Assembly: GCA_017442855.1 (NCBI GenBank)
Contig: JAFSPM010000001.1
Location: 1-64,000 of the forward strand
Origin: Bacteroidaceae bacterium
GTDB taxonomy: Bacteria; Bacteroidota; Bacteroidia; Bacteroidales; Bacteroidaceae
Direction: 5' to 3'
Length of the DNA stretch: 64,000 nt
A model generated the notes under the pieces. It searched no databases. It had not been told where the DNA came from and worked only from the letters and a program-made list of their open reading frames with translations. Positions 59,141 to 64,000 of the stretch are shown in pieces (positions within the stretch are counted from its first letter, which is position 1; every line of letters begins with the position of its first letter). A program made the position numbers and the translations under genes.

Positions 59141-60006
59141 GAACAAAAGTGTTGTACGTGGGAGGTATGGCATTCCATGTGCAGTTCAATGCCGCCCGCA
59201 TCCGTTCGTCGGCTGCAAAGACCGATGCTGTCAGTATTGCCCACAGACCTTGCTTCCTTTGTAAGGAGAACAGACCTCCTACACAGATAAGCAAAGACTG
59301 GAAAGGCAAATATGAGATATTGGAGAATCCTTTCCCTATTTTCCCTCAGCATCTCACGATACCCACCTACGAGCATATACCCCAGTTACTACAGGGAAGA
59401 TATGCCGACATGTTGGCCTTGGCGAAAGAAATGCCCCAATTCACCGTGTTTTTCAATGGTCCGCGATGTGGGGCATCGGCACCCGACCACATGCATTTCC
59501 AAGCAGGAAGCCGACTTTTCATGCCCATTGAGCAACAATGGCAGGAGCGCATCGGGGAAAATTTGGCGGTAGAAGGAAAAGCACGCTTGCACCTGATGGC
59601 CAACGACCCTCGCAACACCTTGCTGATGATTGCTGACGAGGCAGATGATGCGGTTATCTTGTTTGAGAAAGTGATGCAGGCGCTCAATGCAAAGACAGAC
59701 TCCACCGCCCTGACAGATGTTTCCTCCGAACCGATGGTAAATGTTCTGTGTTATTACGAGAACGGGCAATGGTTTACTTTTATCTTTCCTCGTACCCAGC
59801 ATCGTCCTGCTTGCTATTTCGCAGAAGGTGACGACCAGATGATTATCAGTCCGGCATCGGTGGATTTAGGAGGTGTGTTTATCACCGTCAGGGAAAAGGA
59901 TTTTGAACGATTAGATGCAACAAAATTGGAACATATCTTACGTGAGGTATGCTGGCAAGATACAGAGATAGAAACATTTAAAAACGAACTCAATGCAAGA
60001 ACCTGA
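59116..60006 (+). CDS. DUF4922 protein, HIT-like nucleotidyltransferase/phosphorylase fold
   Basis: This 296-residue protein has the histidine motif A-P-D-H-M-H-F-Q (about 121-128), an H-x-H-x-Q form as in galactose-1-phosphate uridylyltransferases and Ap4A phosphorylases. A C-F-L-C pair (about 47-50) near the N-terminus may bind zinc. The role of DUF4922 is not established to my knowledge. It overlaps the glycosyltransferase gene by 25 bp and the SpoIID gene by 14 bp, so it probably works on a sugar nucleotide in the same route. Confidence 0.8.
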   Translation: MGTQGKDIRTKVLYVGGMAFHVQFNAARIRSSAAKTDAVSIAHRPCFLCKENRPPTQISKDWKGKYEILENPFPIFPQHLTIPTYEHIPQLLQGRYADMLALAKEMPQFTVFFNGPRCGASAPDHMHFQAGSRLFMPIEQQWQERIGENLAVEGKARLHLMANDPRNTLLMIADEADDAVILFEKVMQALNAKTDSTALTDVSSEPMVNVLCYYENGQWFTFIFPRTQHRPACYFAEGDDQMIISPASVDLGGVFITVREKDFERLDATKLEHILREVCWQDTEIETFKNELNART

Positions 60007-61243
60007 GATACAAGTTGGATTATTGTCAAACCAAGAGATACAGTTCTCCCTGCAAGGCATTTATCATGTTGTAGCACCGAAAGGCAATCCTGTTCCCTCC
60101 CCAAAAATCGTGGAGGGAGAACAACATGTGTTGATGGATAATGGCTTGATAAAATGGAACGATGCCAGTTTTAAAGAACTGTTATTCTTTCCCATAGACC
60201 CCGAGAAGAACCTGATTAAGATCAGGAACGTGATGATAGGCAAGCAGTTCCATTGGCAACAACAGGAAGACCAAAGTTTCCAAGGTGCATTACATCTCAT
60301 TATCGAAGAGGGGGAGATAACTGCTATTAATATCATCAGCACAGAACGTTATCTTACCAGTGTTATATCAAGTGAGATGAGTGCCACGGCTTCGTTGGAA
60401 TTGCTCAAGGCGCATGCGGTGATTTCAAGAAGTTGGTTACTCGCCCAACTCACGGCACAAAAGAGCGACAACAACCAGCCATGTGGCACAGAGACAGATG
60501 ATGAAATAGTAAGGTGGTATAACCGTTCGGCTCATCAGCATTATGATGTATGTGCCGACGACCATTGTCAGCGATACCAAGGAGTGAGCAAGGTAACTAC
60601 CGAAGCAGCCAAGGAAGCGGTGGAACAGACCCGTGGTGAGATTCTTATTTATAATGGTGAGATTTGTGACACCCGCTTTTCCAAATGTTGCGGAGGAGTG
60701 ACGGAAAAATTCAGCACTTGCTGGGAAGACAAGGACTATCCCTACTTGACAAAAGTTATTGATCCCTATTGCGGGATGGCCGACCAGCAAATACTGAGTC
60801 AGGTAATGGTGAACTACGACCAGCAAACCACCGACTTCTACCGTTGGACGGTAAGCTATACCCAGCAGGAGCTGCATGATTTGCTGCTCACTAATACAGG
60901 TATTGATTTTGGTGATATTATCGACCTGGTAGTTTTGGCACGGGGTACCAGCGGACGCATTTACAGACTAAAGATCGTGGGAAGTAAGCGAACTTTGGTT
61001 ATCGGTAAGGAATTAGAAATACGAAAGACCTTATCGAAGTCTCACCTATTCAGTTCAGCATTCTCGATTGAGAAAGATGGTGATGACCAAATACCTACCC
61101 AGTTCGTGTTGCATGGTTCAGGATGGGGACATGGCGTAGGTCTTTGTCAGATTGGTGCCGCTGTGATGGGCGAAAAAGGATTTAAATATAAAGATATACT
61201 GTTGCACTACTACCAGGGGGCAAAAGTAGAAAAGATGTACTGA
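59993..61243 (+). CDS. SpoIID/LytB-domain protein
   Basis: This 416-residue protein carries a SpoIID domain (about 80-410). Marks are R-Y-L-T-S-V-I-S-S-E-M (about 118-128) with the catalytic-type Glu, H-A-V-I-S-R-S-W (about 140), F-S-K-C-C-G-G (about 228) and H-G-S-G-W-G-H-G-V-G-L-C-Q (about 373). SpoIID is a lytic transglycosylase acting on glycan strands stripped of stem peptides. No signal peptide is visible from this start, which is odd for a cell-wall enzyme and may mean the protein acts inside the cell or starts differently. Confidence 0.85.
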   Translation: MQEPEIQVGLLSNQEIQFSLQGIYHVVAPKGNPVPSPKIVEGEQHVLMDNGLIKWNDASFKELLFFPIDPEKNLIKIRNVMIGKQFHWQQQEDQSFQGALHLIIEEGEITAINIISTERYLTSVISSEMSATASLELLKAHAVISRSWLLAQLTAQKSDNNQPCGTETDDEIVRWYNRSAHQHYDVCADDHCQRYQGVSKVTTEAAKEAVEQTRGEILIYNGEICDTRFSKCCGGVTEKFSTCWEDKDYPYLTKVIDPYCGMADQQILSQVMVNYDQQTTDFYRWTVSYTQQELHDLLLTNTGIDFGDIIDLVVLARGTSGRIYRLKIVGSKRTLVIGKELEIRKTLSKSHLFSSAFSIEKDGDDQIPTQFVLHGSGWGHGVGLCQIGAAVMGEKGFKYKDILLHYYQGAKVEKMY

Positions 61244-61257
61244 AATAATTGATAGTT

Positions 61258-62508
61258 ATGGGAAAAATCAAAAAAGGATGGAGCTGGATACCTACCCTGT
61301 ATTTAGCTGAGGGTTTGCCGTATGTGGCAGTCATGACCATATCCGTCATCATGTATAAAAAGTTGGGCATCTCAAATACCGACATTGCCCTCTATACTTC
61401 ATGGTTGTATCTGCCTTGGGTCATCAAGCCATTCTGGAGTCCGTTTGTTGATCTGTTCAAGACCAAGCGCTGGTGGATAACCGCCATGCAATTATTAATA
61501 GGTGCAGGTTTTGCGGGAGTGGCCTTTACCCTGCCCGTCAACTCATTCTTTGCTTGGTCGCTCGCCATGTTCTGGTTGGTGGCCTTCAGTTCTGCCACCC
61601 ACGACATTGCTGCAGATGGGTTCTACATGCTTGCGTTGAATGAAGAAGACCAAGCTTTCTTTGTAGGCATCCGTAGTACCTTCTATCGTATTGCCACCAT
61701 TGCCGGACAAGGATTGTTGGTAATATTGGCAGGAGAATTGGAGAAACGGATGGCCATCAGTATGGCTTGGAGCATCACCTTCTATGTGATGGCGGCTTTG
61801 TTTTTGGGCTTCTTTATCTATCACCGTTTCATCTTGCCTTGTCCTTTGTCAGATAGACCATCTGCTGATGTCCAGATCAAAAATATCATTCAGGAGTTCT
61901 TTGGCACCTTTGTTTCTTTCTTCCGTAAGAAACATGCCTGGATAGCCATCCTGTTTATGCTGCTCTATCGCCTGCCAGAAGCACAATTGGTAAAGTTGAT
62001 CAATCCTTTCCTTCTTGACCCTGTAGAGCAAGGAGGTTTGGGACTCACCACCTCTGAGGTGGGCTTCGTCTATGGTACCATTGGCATCATCGGACTTACA
62101 ATCGGAGGCATTATTGGCGGTGTCTGTGCATCTAAAGGCGGTTTGAGACGTTGGTTATGGCCTATGGCACTCAGTTTGGTCTTGCCTAACCTTGTCTATG
62201 TACTGCTGAGCATCTATCAGCCACAGAGTATCATCCTCATCTCAGCAAGCGTATTCATCGAACAATTTGGCTATGGATTTGGTTTCACGGCCTATATGCT
62301 CTATCTGATTTACTACTCACGAGGAACGCAAGCCACAGCTCACTACGCTATCTGTACCGCTTTTATGGCTTTAGGTATGATGCTTCCAGGCATGGCGGCT
62401 GGTTGGTTGCAGGAACAGATAGGATATGTTGGGTTCTTCGTTTGGGTGATGGTGTGCTGTGTTGCCACCCTCGGCGTTTGCGCATTAATAAAGAAAGATG
62501 ATTTATAA
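61258..62508 (+). CDS. AmpG-like MFS transporter
   Basis: The product is about 416 residues, started at M-G-K-I-K-K-G-W-S-W-I-P; a GTG/ATT-side start 9 bp earlier is possible. It has twelve predicted transmembrane helices. The opening L-Y-L-A-E-G-L-P-Y-V-A and S-W-L-Y-L-P-W-V-I-K-P-F-W-S-P match AmpG-type muropeptide permeases, which bring anhydro-muropeptides or related amino sugars into the cytosol. The kinase gene 18 bp downstream fits a salvage pathway. Confidence 0.87.
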   Translation: MGKIKKGWSWIPTLYLAEGLPYVAVMTISVIMYKKLGISNTDIALYTSWLYLPWVIKPFWSPFVDLFKTKRWWITAMQLLIGAGFAGVAFTLPVNSFFAWSLAMFWLVAFSSATHDIAADGFYMLALNEEDQAFFVGIRSTFYRIATIAGQGLLVILAGELEKRMAISMAWSITFYVMAALFLGFFIYHRFILPCPLSDRPSADVQIKNIIQEFFGTFVSFFRKKHAWIAILFMLLYRLPEAQLVKLINPFLLDPVEQGGLGLTTSEVGFVYGTIGIIGLTIGGIIGGVCASKGGLRRWLWPMALSLVLPNLVYVLLSIYQPQSIILISASVFIEQFGYGFGFTAYMLYLIYYSRGTQATAHYAICTAFMALGMMLPGMAAGWLQEQIGYVGFFVWVMVCCVATLGVCALIKKDDL

Positions 62509-62526
62509 TTTTCAATTCTCAATTTC

Positions 62527-63366
62527 ATGATACTGATTGCAGACAGTGGATCGACCAAGACAGATTGGTGCCTTTTGGATGAACAAGGCAACCGTAAAAG
62601 CATTACAACCAAAGGCATGAACCCCTATCAACAAACGGGGGAGCAGTTAAGTAATGAAGTAGCTACAGCACTGGTACCTCAACTTCCCGGCACGGAAATA
62701 GATGAGGTGTTTTTCTATGGAGCAGGCTGCATCTACGACAAGATAGCTGTGATGGAGAAGGTGCTTCATGAACACCTGCAAATAGCAAAGCAATGTGAGG
62801 TGAAGTCCGATATGCTGGCAGTAGCCAGGGGATTATGCGGCCATGAGCCTGGCATTGCCTGCATCATGGGTACAGGCTCCAACTCCTGCTTCTATGACGG
62901 CAAAGAGATTGTGAAAAATGTATCTTCCTTAGGGTATATCCTTGGCGACGAAGGCAGTGGCAGTGTCTTGGGCAAGCTCTTTATCAGCGATTTATATAAG
63001 AATCAGTTGGGCAACGAGTTAAAGGAGGAATTTGAGAAACAATATGGTCTGGATGTAGGCCAAGTAATTGATAAGGTATATCGACAACCCTACCCCAACC
63101 GTTTCTTAGCCAGTTTTGCACCCTTTATCAAGCAACATCTGGATCACCCATCGGTTTATCAACTTGTATTGGGTAGTTTCCTGGCTTTCTTCCGCCGAAA
63201 TGTGATGCAATATGAGAGCGACAAATATCCTGTATTTTTCAATGGCTCTATTGCTTGGCATTTCCAGGAGGTATTGCAAGAAGCGGCTCACCAATTGGGC
63301 ATCAACATCGGTGAAATCGTGAAGAGTCCGATGGAAGGTTTAGTGAAATACCATGTAAGCCATTAA
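62527..63366 (+). CDS. BadF/BadG/BcrA/BcrD-type N-acetylhexosamine kinase
   Basis: This 279-residue ASKHA-fold kinase has phosphate 1 in D-S-G-S-T-K-T-D-W (about 6-14), phosphate 2 region I-M-G-T-G-S-N-S-C (about 117) and G-D-E-G-S-G-S-V-L-G (about 139-148). Family members phosphorylate N-acetylglucosamine and, in the MurK group, N-acetylmuramic acid. Next to AmpG- and SpoIID-type genes, a cell-wall-sugar kinase is the likely role. The gene ends at a bidirectional terminator. Confidence 0.85.
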   Translation: MILIADSGSTKTDWCLLDEQGNRKSITTKGMNPYQQTGEQLSNEVATALVPQLPGTEIDEVFFYGAGCIYDKIAVMEKVLHEHLQIAKQCEVKSDMLAVARGLCGHEPGIACIMGTGSNSCFYDGKEIVKNVSSLGYILGDEGSGSVLGKLFISDLYKNQLGNELKEEFEKQYGLDVGQVIDKVYRQPYPNRFLASFAPFIKQHLDHPSVYQLVLGSFLAFFRRNVMQYESDKYPVFFNGSIAWHFQEVLQEAAHQLGINIGEIVKSPMEGLVKYHVSH

Positions 63367-63387
63367 GCGAGTTTGTGTCAAAAATAA

Positions 63388-63420
63388 AAGGGGAGCGAAT
63401 ATACTCCCCTTATTTATTTA
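63388..63420. terminator. Bidirectional terminator between the kinase and rubrerythrin genes
   Basis: AAGGGGAG (63388-63395) pairs with CTCCCCTT (63404-63411), flanked by A-rich and T-rich tracts on the proper sides for both strands. The two genes converge here. Confidence 0.8.
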
Positions 63421-63433
63421 GCTGAAAAAGACA

Positions 63434-64000
63434 TCAGTAGTTCTCCTTCTTGATCTCGAAGAAAGCCTGCGGATGCTTGCATGCAGGACATTCTTCGGGA
63501 GCTTCCTTGCCTACATGGATGTAACCACAATTACGGCACTGCCAAACCACCTCATCGTCCTTGGCAAATACCTTAGCTGTCTCAATGTTCTTCACGAATG
63601 CGAAGTAACGCTCTTCGTGACCCTTCTCTGCCACAGCAATCTTACGATACATCTCTGCAATTTCAGGGAAACCCTCTGCATCAGCAACTTCAGCAAAATG
63701 AGGATAAGCCTCAGCCCACTCCTCGTGCTCACCAGCCACAGCTGCCTGCAAATTATCAATCGTTCTACCAATAACACCTGCAGGGAAAGAAGCAGTAATC
63801 TCTACATTACCACCCTCCAGGTACTTGAACATACGCTTTGCATGCTCTTTTTCCTGATCTGCTGTCTCTAAGAAGATAGCTGCTATTTGTTCAAAACCTT
63901 CCTTCTTTGCAGCACTTGCAAAGAATGTATAACGGTTACGTGCCTGGCTCTCACCAGCAAACGATGTCAACAGATTCTTTTCTGTCTGTGTGCCTTTAAT
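63434..64000 (-). CDS. rbr: Rubrerythrin, N-terminus beyond the window
   Basis: 189 codons are visible; the reading frame stays open to base 64000 with I-K-G-T-Q-T-E-K-N-L-L-T-S-F-A-G-E, so only the first one to a few residues are missing. The ferritin-like diiron domain shows F-A-G-E-S-Q-A-R-N-R-Y and E-K-E-H-A-K-R, with a second E-x-x-H (K-G-H-E-E-R). A C-terminal rubredoxin domain has C-R-N-C (about 155) and C-P-A-C (about 172). Rubrerythrin reduces hydrogen peroxide in anaerobes. Confidence 0.95.
   Translation of the reverse strand: MKGTQTEKNLLTSFAGESQARNRYTFFASAAKKEGFEQIAAIFLETADQEKEHAKRMFKYLEGGNVEITASFPAGVIGRTIDNLQAAVAGEHEEWAEAYPHFAEVADAEGFPEIAEMYRKIAVAEKGHEERYFAFVKNIETAKVFAKDDEVVWQCRNCGYIHVGKEAPEECPACKHPQAFFEIKKENY

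Overview
The window reads as a chromosomal segment of a Bacteroidales bacterium, most likely Prevotellaceae (Prevotella/Segatella-like). The reasons are the Bacteroidota -7 promoter box TAnnTTTG ahead of many genes, lipoproteins with short signal peptides, six-bladed beta-propeller lipoproteins, a BlaI/BlaR1-TonB pair, a Bacteroidota-type FtsL, an adjacent GlsB/GlsA-like glycine-lipid pair, and DUF4292, DUF4369 and DUF4922 proteins. The genus call is inference; no rRNA or tRNA gene was seen.

Layout. 1-9.7 kb (minus strand) is accessory or sensory: beta-propeller lipoproteins, a BlaR1-like M56 protease with two TonB C-terminal domains, its BlaI repressor, a TPR regulator broken by an in-frame stop, and an AAA ATPase flanked by 54-bp direct repeats copied from the 3' end of an envC-type gene. 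9.7-14.5 kb (minus) carries xpt, then the unit dut - TPR lipoprotein - DUF4292 lipoprotein - envC. 14.5-17.9 kb holds a dGTPase and the glycine-lipid pair. 18.1-33.7 kb is a complete division and cell wall cluster on the plus strand (mraZ, rsmH, ftsL, ftsI, murE, mraY, murD, ftsW, murG, murC, ftsQ, ftsA, ftsZ) with an MraZ-box-like operator, followed by yqeY. 34-38.7 kb holds a Tat-exported Gfo/Idh/MocA oxidoreductase and a HEAT plus double-DUF1080 protein. 39-41.8 kb is a hipBA module and a small scar island. 41.9-52.7 kb holds rmuC, an LtaS-type sulfatase, an O-methyltransferase, aroQ, xerD, an OmpA/TPR lipoprotein, a thioredoxin-fold lipoprotein and yifB. 56.4-63.4 kb looks like a peptidoglycan and amino-sugar salvage operon. 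A rubrerythrin runs off the right edge.

The most unusual content is at 52.7-54.5 kb. Five small genes in tandem encode peptides whose 48-49-residue leaders end in a double glycine (VTGG/VAGG/ATGG). The leaders belong to two unrelated families, and the cores (22-51 residues) share nothing. A sixth small gene and a membrane-anchored TPR/AraC regulator lie directly upstream on the same strand. This looks like a secreted-peptide (bacteriocin, RiPP or signalling peptide) cassette. No transporter or maturase lies beside it in the window. A truncated copy of one leader lies 11 kb away at 41.3 kb, between 19-bp direct repeats.

The window also holds several repeat families: two copies (12.2 and 48.1 kb) of an ~85-bp hairpin element with compensatory base changes, one of them read in frame through the start of a lipoprotein gene; a hairpin array at 46.1-46.4 kb bounded by inverted caps, with a solo cap at 15.9 kb; and duplicated promoter-like modules between aroQ and xerD.
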